The translations under genes were made by a program, and so were the position numbers. Below the pieces are notes generated by a model. It was given only the letters and a program-made list of their open reading frames with translations, was not told the origin of the DNA and searched no databases. Below are positions 43,196 through 51,457 of a stretch of 64,000 nt of DNA, in pieces (position 1 is the first letter of the stretch; each line of letters begins with the position of its first letter). Source of the DNA: Clostridiaceae bacterium (GTDB taxonomy: Bacteria; Bacillota; Clostridia; Lachnospirales; Lachnospiraceae); contig CAJTGE010000002.1 in assembly GCA_910575795.1 (NCBI GenBank), positions 62,001 to 126,000 on the forward strand, written 5' to 3'.

Positions 43196-43238
43196 AGCAG
43201 GAAAATGACGGAGGACCTGATCGTTTTCCTGCTTTTTG
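43196..43238 (+). terminator. Terminator after fic
   Basis: AGCAGGAAAA (43196-43205) pairs with TTTTCCTGCT (43224-43233), followed by TTTT. Confidence 0.85.
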
Positions 43239-43290
43239 GCGTTTTATCCGCCTGAAATTTTTGACATATGACAGGAAGGAGAGAGGATTT

Positions 43291-44157
43291 ATGGATGAAA
43301 TCAGGCTGCTGAGAGAAGAGGAAGTAAAAAGATTTGAGAAATATCTAAAAGAAATGGAGCGCGCCCCCGCGACAATTTCCAAGTATCTGCACGATATCCG
43401 CAGCTTTATGCGGTACCGCTTAGGGCAAAATCCGTATTCCTGCGCGGAACCGGTCTCAAAGGAGGATGCGCTGGGCTTTAAGGCATTTCTGATCCGGGAC
43501 TATCAGCCTCAGAGCGTCAATTCCATGCTGGCCGCGCTCAACAGCTTTTTTTCCTGCATGGGCTGGAGCGATTTGCGGGTGAAGCTGATGAAAATACAGC
43601 GGCAGATGTTCTGCGAGGAGGAGAAGGAGCTTTCGAGGGAGGAATATTACCGTCTTGTGAACACAGCCGGAAAATGCGGAAAGGAACGGCTCTCTCTGGC
43701 GATCCAGACGCTGTGCGGCCTGGGTCTTCGGATCAGCGAGCTTAAGGCCGTGACCGCGGAAGCCGTCCGCGCCGGGCGGATCCGCATTTGGAATAAAGGG
43801 AAAAACAGGACGGTATTTATGGGGAAAAAACTCCAGAAGCAGCTCCTGGGGTATATGAAAAAAAGGCGGATCAAAGCAGGCGAGGTCTTTACCACGCGAT
43901 CCGGAAAAGGAATCAACAGGAGTAATCTTTGGAGGGAGATGAAAGCGCTCTGCGAAAAGGCGGAGGTTTCCTGGGGTAAGATATTTCCCCATAATCTGCG
44001 CCACCTGTTTGCGAGAACCTTTTATGCGGCGCAAAAGGATGTGGTGAGGCTGGCTGACATCATGGGGCACAGCAGCATTGAGACGACGAGGATTTATACC
44101 GCCGCGTCGGTGAGAGAATGCAGGAGGAAGATCGAAGCCCTGGGGCTGGTGCTCTGA
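43291..44157 (+). CDS. Tyrosine site-specific recombinase (Xer/invertase type)
   Basis: 288 residues from ATG 43291, behind GGAAGGAGAGG. The SAM-like N-terminal DNA-binding domain (KYLKEMERAPATISKYLHDI) is followed by the catalytic domain with Arg in GLGLRISELK, Lys in the beta-hairpin, H-x-x-R in HNLRHLFART, His in GHSSIETT and nucleophile Tyr in TRIYTAAS. It stands alone, 120 bp before a segment bounded by matching 26-bp inverted repeats. That position and size fit an invertase that flips the neighbouring promoter, as FimB/FimE-type recombinases do. A housekeeping XerD is less likely because of this context. Confidence 0.85.
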   Translation: MDEIRLLREEEVKRFEKYLKEMERAPATISKYLHDIRSFMRYRLGQNPYSCAEPVSKEDALGFKAFLIRDYQPQSVNSMLAALNSFFSCMGWSDLRVKLMKIQRQMFCEEEKELSREEYYRLVNTAGKCGKERLSLAIQTLCGLGLRISELKAVTAEAVRAGRIRIWNKGKNRTVFMGKKLQKQLLGYMKKRRIKAGEVFTTRSGKGINRSNLWREMKALCEKAEVSWGKIFPHNLRHLFARTFYAAQKDVVRLADIMGHSSIETTRIYTAASVRECRRKIEALGLVL

Positions 44158-44279
44158 GGAGGGCTGCAAACCTCCTCATGCGGGCCTGTACAATCGGGCA
44201 GGAGAGATTTCGCCCCCTGCCCGCGCGCCCGTCAGCTCTGGCTGACATAGTTACTATGGGCGTCCGTGTGCATAAAAAA

Positions 44280-44305
44280 TACAACATAATAAGTATTATG
44301 TTGTA
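44280..44305 (+). repeat. Left inverted repeat of the switch
   Basis: 26-bp near-perfect palindrome with AG centre; exact reverse complement of 44574-44599. Confidence 0.95.
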
Positions 44306-44336
44306 CAAATCTCACATGCCACTCAAGGCTGTAACC

Positions 44337-44365
44337 ATCTTACCACATGTTTTAGGGGCTTTCAA
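44337..44365 (-). promoter_or_regulatory. Promoter inside the switch, facing away from the locus (OFF)
   Basis: On the minus strand TTGAAA (44365-44360), a spacer of exactly 17, and TAAGAT (44342-44337), with TG one base before the -10. This is the best promoter in the segment. It reads left toward the recombinase gene end. After inversion it would read right and start about 25 bases before the right repeat, toward the gene at 44619. No comparable promoter is seen on the plus strand. Confidence 0.75.
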
Positions 44366-44573
44366 CCGGAATTTTTTACAAAAATCTTAATTAAAAGGAA
44401 GAAAGCCAAAAATAGATTCTGAAAAGGGCAGGCAGTTCTTTTTATCATGTCCCATTATCCCATCGTATTTCCATGTCCCTGAGAAAGATGATCAAACTGA
44501 ATAACATATGCCGGGAATGGTTTGGCCATGGGAAAGAGCCGGGAAAAGGGCTTTCGGATGATCCGAGTTTTTC

Positions 44574-44599
44574 TACAACATAATACTTATTATGTTGTA
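44574..44599 (-). repeat. Right inverted repeat of the switch
   Basis: 26-bp near-perfect palindrome with CT centre, 19 bases before the start of the first antiterminator gene. Confidence 0.95.
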
Positions 44600-44618
44600 A
44601 AAGAAAGGGGCGTTTTAA

Positions 44619-45119
44619 GTGAGCTGGTACGCGCTCACCTGTGAACCGGGGCGGGAGGAGTGGGTGAAGGACTCCTGCAAACGGCATTTGCCAGCGCCGG
44701 CTCTTGAAGATGCGTTCCTGTTTTCTTACGAAAGAATGAAGAAATATCTGGGACAGTGGCATGCGGATACATGCCGGATGTTTCCGGGATATGTGTTCCT
44801 TCAAAGCAGTTGTCCGGAGCTCCTCCCGGAGGCGGTGGTTCACCTCCAACGGATGTCTTTTATTTCCGGGCGCGGGATGCAGCTTATTCCCGTGGAAGAA
44901 GGGACAAAAAAGCAGATCCGGGCGCTGTGCGGGGAGTGCCGCCATATGGCGTTATCGCGCGGGAATGTGAGGGACGGAAGGTTTTTTGCCGTTTCCGGGC
45001 CGTTGGCCGGGCGGGAGAACCTGATAGCGAGGGTGGATCTCCATAAACGGGTGGCGGTTCTTAATCTGCGGCTGGCAGAAAGCGGCCTGCCGGCGTGGGC
45101 CGGGATTGACATTGGGTAA
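44619..45119 (+). CDS. NusG-family specialised antiterminator, first
   Basis: 166 residues from GTG 44619, with GAAAGGGG upstream. The NGN domain starts WYALTCEPGREEW and has the FPGYVFLQ strand; a KOW domain follows (SGPLAGRENLIARVDLHKRVAVLNL). NusG paralogues of the LoaP/UpxY/RfaH type bind RNA polymerase and let it read through terminators in long polysaccharide operons. As first gene after the switch, it would be made only in the ON orientation. GC-rich compared with the second paralogue. Confidence 0.85.
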   Translation: MSWYALTCEPGREEWVKDSCKRHLPAPALEDAFLFSYERMKKYLGQWHADTCRMFPGYVFLQSSCPELLPEAVVHLQRMSFISGRGMQLIPVEEGTKKQIRALCGECRHMALSRGNVRDGRFFAVSGPLAGRENLIARVDLHKRVAVLNLRLAESGLPAWAGIDIG

Positions 45120-45337
45120 AAAGTGATTGTGTGCTTAAAAAAATTACGCAGCGTTCATAAAGCTAGTGGGGCATATGAGGGCGAGGTAAGGACATAGGGT
45201 ATAAGGATGGGTTCAGAGCGTTCGTTTGCTGTGAATATAGCGAAGCATGCGAAAAAACAGAATTCATGATCCCTGTTTGTTTTAGTTTAGACGGCTCCAG
45301 ACTGCCTTCTTTGCGGTTTGTATGTATCGCGAAGCGT

Positions 45338-45391
45338 GACAGTTCCTTACCGGGCGCGGCCCGGCGGGGATGGGAACAGTAAGGAACTGTC
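45338..45391 (+). promoter_or_regulatory. Hairpin that competes with the adjacent long stem
   Basis: GACAGTTCCTTAC (45338-45350) pairs perfectly with GTAAGGAACTGTC (45379-45391) around a GC-rich 28-base loop. The right arm is also the outer left arm of the 45383-45538 stem, so the two structures exclude each other. This resembles an attenuation or antitermination leader. Confidence 0.5.
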
Positions 45392-45538
45392 TCGAAATAA
45401 CTTCCCATATTCCTTGTCTTTTTCTCCGACAGCACTGCTCAAAAATCAGTTACATAGCCCGCTATGCGCCTGATTTTTGAGTAGCACTCTCGAAGAAAAA
45501 TCCTGCGGACTAATGGGAAGTTATTTCGGGACAGTTCC
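45383..45538. repeat. MITE-like element with 26-bp inverted ends and TAA duplication
   Basis: GGAACTGTCTCGAAATAACT with the following six bases (45383-45408) matches the reverse complement of 45513-45538 at 25 of 26 positions. TAA stands on both sides (45380-45382, 45539-45541) like a target duplication. Inside, CTCAAAAATCAG and CTGATTTTTGAG form a second, inner stem. The whole 156 bp folds as a long hairpin ending 16 bases before the second antiterminator gene. Confidence 0.6.
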
Positions 45539-45554
45539 TAAGGAGAATCGGGAT

Positions 45555-46094
45555 ATGTGGTATGTCATACAGACGACGACAGGAAAAGAACAGGAGCTGG
45601 TGGCGATGATTCATAAGACGCTGCCGGCTTCTGTGTATGAGAGATGCTTTTTTATGAAGCGCCAGCTTATGAAACGGCTGGGAGGCGAATGGCTGGAAGT
45701 AACGGAGACGTTATTTCCGGCCTATGTTTTTTTAGAGACGGATTCCGTGGAGGAGATATTTTATGGGCTGAAGGGGATTCCGGAGTTTACAAGGCTTTTG
45801 GGAGATAAGGAGGGGGAGATTATTCCGCTGGAGAGGGAGGAAGAGCTGTTCTTTAGAAAGCTTTGCAGAGGAGAGACGGGGTATCTGGTAAAAAATACAA
45901 CGGTTTATCTGGATGAGGACAAAGGGATTACAAGGCTGGAAGGGCCGCTGGAGGAATTTAAGGACAGGATTTTGCGGGTCAATTTAAGGAAGCGGTATGC
46001 GATTATTGAAATCAGCATGCGCGGGGAAAAGGGGACGGCGATGCTGGGGATACGGCTGGAGAAGGACAATGTATGGAACAAAGACCGTAAATAG
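45555..46094 (+). CDS. loaP: LoaP-like NusG-family antiterminator, second
   Basis: 179 residues. ATG 45555 (MWYVIQTTTGKEQELV) is chosen since AAGGAGAA lies upstream and NGN domains begin W-Y; the frame is open further upstream only through the repeat element. NGN domain has LFPAYVFLET; the KOW part has RLEGPLEEFKDRILRVNLRKRYAIIEI. In Firmicutes LoaP supports transcription of long polysaccharide and natural-product operons and recognises RNA hairpins in the leader. The hairpins just upstream may be that signal or regulate this gene. The true biosynthetic operon begins right after it. Confidence 0.85.
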   Translation: MWYVIQTTTGKEQELVAMIHKTLPASVYERCFFMKRQLMKRLGGEWLEVTETLFPAYVFLETDSVEEIFYGLKGIPEFTRLLGDKEGEIIPLEREEELFFRKLCRGETGYLVKNTTVYLDEDKGITRLEGPLEEFKDRILRVNLRKRYAIIEISMRGEKGTAMLGIRLEKDNVWNKDRK

Positions 46095-46108
46095 AGGGAG
46101 AAAATGAG

Positions 46109-46360
46109 GTGGAGGAAACAAAAATAAAATATAGGTTTAAACAAACAACGATGATAGAAAAAAATAGAAACAGGGAAAATAGCCAGTGTAGTGACAAAAA
46201 GTATGAGCAATGTATTTGTTGCCATAAAACATTGAATATACCGTTGGATGTGGAAATTGAGTTCAGGCCGTTTTATATAGAGGGAGCAGGGCAGCTTTGC
46301 TATGACTGCTACCAGGAATTATATGTACGGAATATAAAAAATATACGAAATAGAAGTTAA
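46109..46360 (+). CDS. Small Cys-rich protein between antiterminator and sugar transferase
   Basis: 83 residues from GTG 46109 after AGGGAGAAAATGAG. Two Cys pairs (CICC about 36-39, CYDC about 64-67) spaced 25 apart suggest a zinc-binding knuckle. No family recognised. It is 14 bases after loaP and shares its orientation, so it is probably co-transcribed. It may be a small regulator of the locus. Confidence 0.55.
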   Translation: MEETKIKYRFKQTTMIEKNRNRENSQCSDKKYEQCICCHKTLNIPLDVEIEFRPFYIEGAGQLCYDCYQELYVRNIKNIRNRS

Positions 46361-46394
46361 ATGAGTAGAAAAATAAAAATAGGAGTTGTCACTA

Positions 46395-47810
46395 ATGAGA
46401 AATCAGGAACAATTTAAGCGGCTCATACGGGCTGCTTTTTGTTTTATACTGCTTTTATTCCATGGTGGGATGTTTTGGAATGTGTGGAGGCAATTTTACA
46501 GTCCAATGATGGAAATCCAGTATTGGATGAGGGGGCATCTTATGATTCTTGCCTTCTATCTGTTCTGGGTTTTTTTGCTGCCCAGGATATATGGGGGCTG
46601 GAGAGTGGGATATCTGAAAATTTTCCATATCGTATATTCCCAGAGCCTTGGAGCTGCAATGGCGGATATACTGATTTACTGCCTGATCGTATTGCTGACC
46701 AAACATTTTGTAAATCCGGGACCATTATTATTGATGTATGTGCTTCAGCTTGTATCCGCGCTTTTGTGGGGTGCAGCGTGTACAAAAATGTACATTTATA
46801 TCTATCCTCCACGTTCTGTTCTTTTAGTATATGGAGGCCGGCCGGCTATAGGGCTGATGAAAAAAATAAGTACGCGTTCTGATAGATTTGTTGTTGGTGA
46901 AACAATACATATTTCAGAGGGGCTGAACAAAGTTAAGGAAAGAATCAATAATTATCAGGGTGTTGTTATCTGTGATATAGCAAGCCAGGAAAGGAATGCC
47001 GTCCTGAAATATTGCTATGGAAGAGGGATCAGAAGTTATACGACTCCTAAGATATCAGATTTAATTATCAGGAGTGCGGAAAGTCAACATATGTTTGATA
47101 CACCCCTCCTTCTTTCGAGAAACACTGGTCTTACGATAGAACAGAGATTTGTTAAACGTTTCATAGATATTGTTCTTTCCGGGCTTGCACTGATTCCGGC
47201 TCTTCCGGTTATGGGAATTGTTGCTTTGTGTATTAAGTTAGAAGATGGCGGCAGCATTATTTATAAGCAGAGACGGCTCACCATGTGTGGAAAGGAGTTT
47301 TTTGTGTATAAATTCCGAAGTATGCGGGAGGATGCGGAAATTGATGGAGTTGCCAGGCTGGCAGGCGAAAAGGACGATCGTATAACAAAAACTGGAAGAG
47401 TAATACGGGCTATTCGGTTTGATGAGTTACCTCAGCTTTTTAATATAATAAAAGGCGACATGAGCATTGTTGGGCCAAGGCCGGAACGCCCGGAGATCGC
47501 AGCTGAATATGAAAAGGCGATACCGGAGTTTATTTATCGATTGAAGGTAAAAGCCGGCCTGACAGGGTACGCACAAGTTTATGGAAAATATAATACGACC
47601 GCTTATGATAAGCTTAAATTGGACTTAATGTATATTCAGAGCTATAGTCTGCGTCTGGATTTTGAAATTATGTTACGGACTGTACAGATTTTGTTTATGA
47701 AGGAAAGCACAGAGGGAATGGCAGAAGGGCAATTTACAGCCAGAGGTGAGGAAGAACCAGTAAAAAGGATAGTCACTATATGTGAAAATAAATGTGACGG
47801 TATGAAGTAA
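46395..47810 (+). CDS. Initiating polyprenyl glycosylphosphotransferase (WbaP/EpsE type)
   Basis: 471 residues; ATG 46395 has AGGAG 9 bases before it. Four membrane helices at the N terminus, a Rossmann-like cytoplasmic part, a fifth helix near residue 260, then the C-terminal catalytic domain with KRFIDIVLSGLALIP, YKFRSMR, TKTGRVIRAIRFDELPQ and GDMSIVGPRPERP. It transfers a sugar phosphate from a nucleotide sugar to undecaprenyl phosphate in the membrane, beginning the repeat unit. The donor sugar cannot be told from sequence. First of an AT-rich gene block. Confidence 0.9.
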   Translation: MRNQEQFKRLIRAAFCFILLLFHGGMFWNVWRQFYSPMMEIQYWMRGHLMILAFYLFWVFLLPRIYGGWRVGYLKIFHIVYSQSLGAAMADILIYCLIVLLTKHFVNPGPLLLMYVLQLVSALLWGAACTKMYIYIYPPRSVLLVYGGRPAIGLMKKISTRSDRFVVGETIHISEGLNKVKERINNYQGVVICDIASQERNAVLKYCYGRGIRSYTTPKISDLIIRSAESQHMFDTPLLLSRNTGLTIEQRFVKRFIDIVLSGLALIPALPVMGIVALCIKLEDGGSIIYKQRRLTMCGKEFFVYKFRSMREDAEIDGVARLAGEKDDRITKTGRVIRAIRFDELPQLFNIIKGDMSIVGPRPERPEIAAEYEKAIPEFIYRLKVKAGLTGYAQVYGKYNTTAYDKLKLDLMYIQSYSLRLDFEIMLRTVQILFMKESTEGMAEGQFTARGEEEPVKRIVTICENKCDGMK

Positions 47811-47823
47811 AGGACGGTTATAG

Positions 47824-48882
47824 ATGGAAAATATAAAAATCAGTATTATTATGCCTGTATATAAAGTTGAAAAATATGTGGCTAAGGCTATTAGGAGTAT
47901 ACAGGCCCAAACATTGCATGAATTTGAATTTTTGATCGTGGATGACGGTTCTCCGGATAAAAGTGGCGCTATATGTGATCAATATGCAAGGCGGGATCCG
48001 AGAATAAAAGTTATTCATAAAGAAAACGGGGGCGCTCCAGGCGCGCGTAACATTGCGATTGATATGGCAACAGGAAAATATATTTATTTTCTTGATGCGG
48101 ATGACTGGACAGAGCCTATGATGTTGAAGAAAATGTATAATCTGGCTGAGAGGGAGAAAGCTCAGCTTGTGATAGCCGGTTTTTATATTGATACTTATTA
48201 TAAACCCAATAAATTTATAACAACAAACTATATTCCGCAAAATAATGTCTATAAATCAAAAGAGGAGTTTCGTAAGGATGCTTATAAACTTTTTGATAAA
48301 AATATGCTATATTCGCCGTGGAATAAATTATATTTGGCCAGTTATATAAAGGAAAACAAATTTTATTTTCCGGACACCCTGTGGGATGATTTTCCGTTTA
48401 ATTTACGTATTATACGGGATATTGAGCGTGTGGTCGTGACATCTGAGCAGTATTATCACTTTCTCCGCGCAAGATCTGAATCAGAGACTGCGAAATATAT
48501 ACCCCAGATGTATGAAAAGAGGGAAGAGGAACATGACTGGATATTAGAACTGTATCGTTACTGGAGGGTACAGGATACTGCGAGCAAAGAGATGATCGCG
48601 CGCAGATATATAGATCGTCTGATTGGATGTGTTGAGAATATGATGAATCCGAAATGTGCTTTAACAAAAATACAAAAGGAAGAACAGATCAAAGAGATGC
48701 TTAACAGCAAGAGAACACAAAAATGTATACGGGTGGCCAGGCCTAAGTCCATATATACACGAATAATGTATTTGCCCGTTAAAATGAAAAAAACCGATGG
48801 CGTTATTGCGGAAGCAAAAGTGATATCATTCGTTAAGAAAAGGTTGTTGAGGCTATTTGTGATTTTGAAAACAAACAGATAG
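47824..48882 (+). CDS. Family 2 glycosyltransferase
   Basis: 352 residues with the GT-A start ISIIMPVYKVEKYV, the DDGSPDKSG loop and the metal-binding DADDWTEP. C-terminal 100 residues are helical and basic (RIMYLPVKMKKTDG), likely membrane-facing. It adds one sugar to the lipid-linked repeat unit at the cytoplasmic face. GGACGG lies 8 bases before ATG 47824. Confidence 0.9.
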   Translation: MENIKISIIMPVYKVEKYVAKAIRSIQAQTLHEFEFLIVDDGSPDKSGAICDQYARRDPRIKVIHKENGGAPGARNIAIDMATGKYIYFLDADDWTEPMMLKKMYNLAEREKAQLVIAGFYIDTYYKPNKFITTNYIPQNNVYKSKEEFRKDAYKLFDKNMLYSPWNKLYLASYIKENKFYFPDTLWDDFPFNLRIIRDIERVVVTSEQYYHFLRARSESETAKYIPQMYEKREEEHDWILELYRYWRVQDTASKEMIARRYIDRLIGCVENMMNPKCALTKIQKEEQIKEMLNSKRTQKCIRVARPKSIYTRIMYLPVKMKKTDGVIAEAKVISFVKKRLLRLFVILKTNR

Positions 48883-48898
48883 AAAAGGAAACTTTGGC

Positions 48899-50359
48899 AT
48901 GTCAACAAGATTAAGAAATTTTTTAAAAAGACGCTCTGCATTCAAAGTTACATACTTTATTTTTTTGAGCCTTAACATGGTACAGATATTTAATATTTCA
49001 ATTTTTTCGAGATTTTTTCTGGCGCTTTTTTCTGTATGGGGAATGATAATTGTTCTCCAGGAATGCCTGGTAAAACGGAATAGTAATTATTTTCATAATC
49101 ATATAGGAATCTTACTTTGCTTTTTATTTTGCTGTGCATGTTCATTTGTATATAATTGGGACAGCAGAGGTCCGTATAATATAATGGCGTTGTTTTATTA
49201 TTGTATATGTATAATGGTTTTATATATAAATGATCATGAAGTAAATTCCTGGCATAATCGGAATGAAATAGTTTTAGCAGCTAAATTATATGTGTTGTTA
49301 TCTATGGTAATTTCTTATATTTGCGTTTATACATTTCTGGTTCAAATGAATTTGGATTTAAATGGGCGTAATGGGAGGACAATTCATATAGGGGTTTGGG
49401 AGAATCGATTATTTGGCTTATTTTCCAGTCCCAATGTCGGCGGGACATTTTTTGCAATTGGCATTTTTTTAAGTGTTTATGTGTTGTATTGTATTAAACA
49501 GCTCCACATAGTTTCAGGATACTGGAAATTCGTCTGCTGGCTGAATCAGTTGGGGGCAATATGGTATATAACCCTTTCTCTTTCAAGAGGAACATGGCTT
49601 TCTTTCTGTGTATCGTCAGCCATTGCATTTATGTTATATAAAGTTCCATCTCAAAGGCATGAATCAATGTTTAATCGTTTTTTAAAGAAAACAGGTTTGT
49701 TTTTGACAGCGGCTGTGGTAATAGTTCTGTGCTGCAAAATATTAAAAGCTGGTTCGATATACATAGTGAACATAAAGAATGCCCATGAGGTTGTATCCCA
49801 GAGGATCGAATATAGGGATGAGAGCGCGGCCAGTGAAAGTAACTCCGGTAATGAGAATATTTCTCCCGGTAATGAAGTCACATCAGGAATTGATATTTCA
49901 AATAAAAGGTTTGGGATTTGGCAGGCATCGGTTAAATTAGCATTGCAGACGCCAGTCACAGGCGTGGGCAACAGTTATTATAAATTTAATAATATGCCTG
50001 AAGAAGTAAAGTCTATGTTTTTACCAAATGAACGAATTATGATTGAGTGGTCTAAAGGAGAAATACATAATGGGTATTTGCAAATTTTTGTCTGCTGCGG
50101 AGTAGCGGCGTTTTTACTTTATATTCTTTTTTTAATTTTGTCGCTTTATAAAATAATCAAATTTTTTAGAAGCAGACCGTGCATGCATCATCGCAATGAA
50201 TGTGTTTGCCTGTTTACGATTGTACTGTATATTTTAATAAATAATCTTTTTGAGACAAACATGGCATTGATGGGAGCAAACTCATTTCAGGCTGCATTTT
50301 GGCTTTGTTCGGGTTATGTGGTTTCAATATGTAATATTAAAAAAAAGGATTTAAAATAA
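48899..50359 (+). CDS. Wzy-like polysaccharide polymerase / O-antigen ligase family
   Basis: 486 residues with about eleven membrane helices and one large outer loop (about 290-400) containing GVGNSYYKFN and the HNGYLQIFVCCG motif, typical of O-antigen ligase/Wzy proteins. It should join lipid-linked repeat units into chains outside the membrane. The loop has a Ser/Asn/Glu-rich stretch of low complexity (about 305-330). AT-rich. The stop overlaps the start of the next gene by one base. Confidence 0.8.
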   Translation: MSTRLRNFLKRRSAFKVTYFIFLSLNMVQIFNISIFSRFFLALFSVWGMIIVLQECLVKRNSNYFHNHIGILLCFLFCCACSFVYNWDSRGPYNIMALFYYCICIMVLYINDHEVNSWHNRNEIVLAAKLYVLLSMVISYICVYTFLVQMNLDLNGRNGRTIHIGVWENRLFGLFSSPNVGGTFFAIGIFLSVYVLYCIKQLHIVSGYWKFVCWLNQLGAIWYITLSLSRGTWLSFCVSSAIAFMLYKVPSQRHESMFNRFLKKTGLFLTAAVVIVLCCKILKAGSIYIVNIKNAHEVVSQRIEYRDESAASESNSGNENISPGNEVTSGIDISNKRFGIWQASVKLALQTPVTGVGNSYYKFNNMPEEVKSMFLPNERIMIEWSKGEIHNGYLQIFVCCGVAAFLLYILFLILSLYKIIKFFRSRPCMHHRNECVCLFTIVLYILINNLFETNMALMGANSFQAAFWLCSGYVVSICNIKKKDLK

Positions 50360-51438
50360 TGACATGCTTTTTTTGTGCGACCCCGTATCATGTATTGTTG
50401 GCGACTATAATGAAAATAACGAGTTTAAAAGAGGAAACGGCAGATTTGGTTTTATATAATCATTTTAAAGATGCATATGCTTTATATGAAAATCTGAAAC
50501 GAACCACTCTGTTTTCAAATGTTTATTTTATCAACGAGAATAACTATACGCTGTTTAACAAGCTAAAACGGGCATTACATATCGTTGTTCCGGATCGTGT
50601 AGTCAATAGAATTGCAAAACGATGTGCTTATAATGAAATTGTATTTTTTGCAATGGATTTTCTCAATGCCTCTTATATTATTGGAGAGTATAATAGACGG
50701 GATTTGAAATGTACATTTTCATATGGGGAGGATGGAATTGGAACATACATGGATCGCAGTGTATATTCTCCGTCTCGTAAAACAGAGTTGTTACTCAAAA
50801 ATACGGGGAGGATAAAATGGCTTGATGAAATTCATAATATTTATGTATTAGAGCCTAAATTGTTGCAGATTAATTTTAATAAACAGATACGGTTGATTTC
50901 CCTGCCGCCGTGTTTGGATTTTGAGGAATATTTGGATATACTTTGGCCGGAAAGAAGGAAAGACAAAATAGGAAGGGTTGTATATTTGCAGGAACCATTT
51001 GTTGAAGATCTCAATCAGAAAAAGAGTACAGAGGAAAAGAGAGTAGTAGAAATCTGTCAGGCATTAGCTGGTGAATCTGAATTTACAGTTAAGTTGCACC
51101 CAAGAACACGGAATCACAGCGTTAATAGCAAGTATATTATAAAAACATCGGTTCCATTTGAGTGTTTGCTGACATCGGAAGAACTTGATAATAAAATTAT
51201 AATTTCAATCCTGAGCACGGCTGCAATTACTCCGGGCCTATTATATAAGAGGAAGCCATATATTGTTTTCCTTTATAAACTTTTTCCTGAAATACCACTT
51301 GATTCAAAAACACAGGAATTTATAGGCTGTTTAACAAGTCTGCCTTTATATTCAGGAAGAGTATTTATTCCTCATGATCTAAATGAAATGGTTCATATTT
51401 TAAAGGAATTAAAGAGCAAGCAAAAAATAAATCAATAA
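50359..51438 (+). CDS. GT52-like sialyltransferase-type glycosyltransferase
   Basis: 359 residues. The N terminus FFCATPYHVLLAT and the CTFSYGEDGIGTY, VVYLQEPF and FTVKLHPRT blocks resemble GT52/polysialyltransferase-type enzymes, which use CMP-activated nonulosonic acids. The later genes of this locus make such a donor (LegF-like CMP-sugar synthetase at 59214), so it may add a legionaminic-acid-type sugar. Family level is fairly supported; exact linkage is unknown. Confidence 0.65.
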   Translation: MTCFFCATPYHVLLATIMKITSLKEETADLVLYNHFKDAYALYENLKRTTLFSNVYFINENNYTLFNKLKRALHIVVPDRVVNRIAKRCAYNEIVFFAMDFLNASYIIGEYNRRDLKCTFSYGEDGIGTYMDRSVYSPSRKTELLLKNTGRIKWLDEIHNIYVLEPKLLQINFNKQIRLISLPPCLDFEEYLDILWPERRKDKIGRVVYLQEPFVEDLNQKKSTEEKRVVEICQALAGESEFTVKLHPRTRNHSVNSKYIIKTSVPFECLLTSEELDNKIIISILSTAAITPGLLYKRKPYIVFLYKLFPEIPLDSKTQEFIGCLTSLPLYSGRVFIPHDLNEMVHILKELKSKQKINQ

Positions 51439-51457
51439 AATTAAGAGGGGGATAGAC

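Larger units (their letters stand above)
44280..44599. promoter_or_regulatory. Invertible promoter segment (phase switch) of the polysaccharide locus
   Basis: The left repeat 44280-44305 and right repeat 44574-44599 are exact reverse complements, 26 bp each. Each is itself a 12-bp palindrome (TACAACATAATA and its complement) around a two-base centre: AG on the left, CT on the right. This central asymmetry sets the strand exchange. The 268 bp between hold no gene but hold a strong promoter pointing left. The recombinase gene lies just left and the first antiterminator gene just right. Confidence 0.85.
45120..45554. other. Untranslated region between the two antiterminator genes
   Basis: 435 bp without a credible gene. 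It contains the competing hairpins and MITE-like unit at 45338-45538. No clear promoter is found, so transcription probably comes from upstream. Confidence 0.5.

Noticed and set aside
43291-44157. Tyrosine recombinase as an integrase of a prophage or island
   Set aside because: No attachment repeats of an island or phage genes lie nearby, while matching 26-bp inverted repeats stand 120 bp away, so an invertase role fits better.
44158-44279. Terminator of the recombinase gene
   Set aside because: GGGCAGG/CCTGCCC can pair but no T run follows, so termination is not supported.
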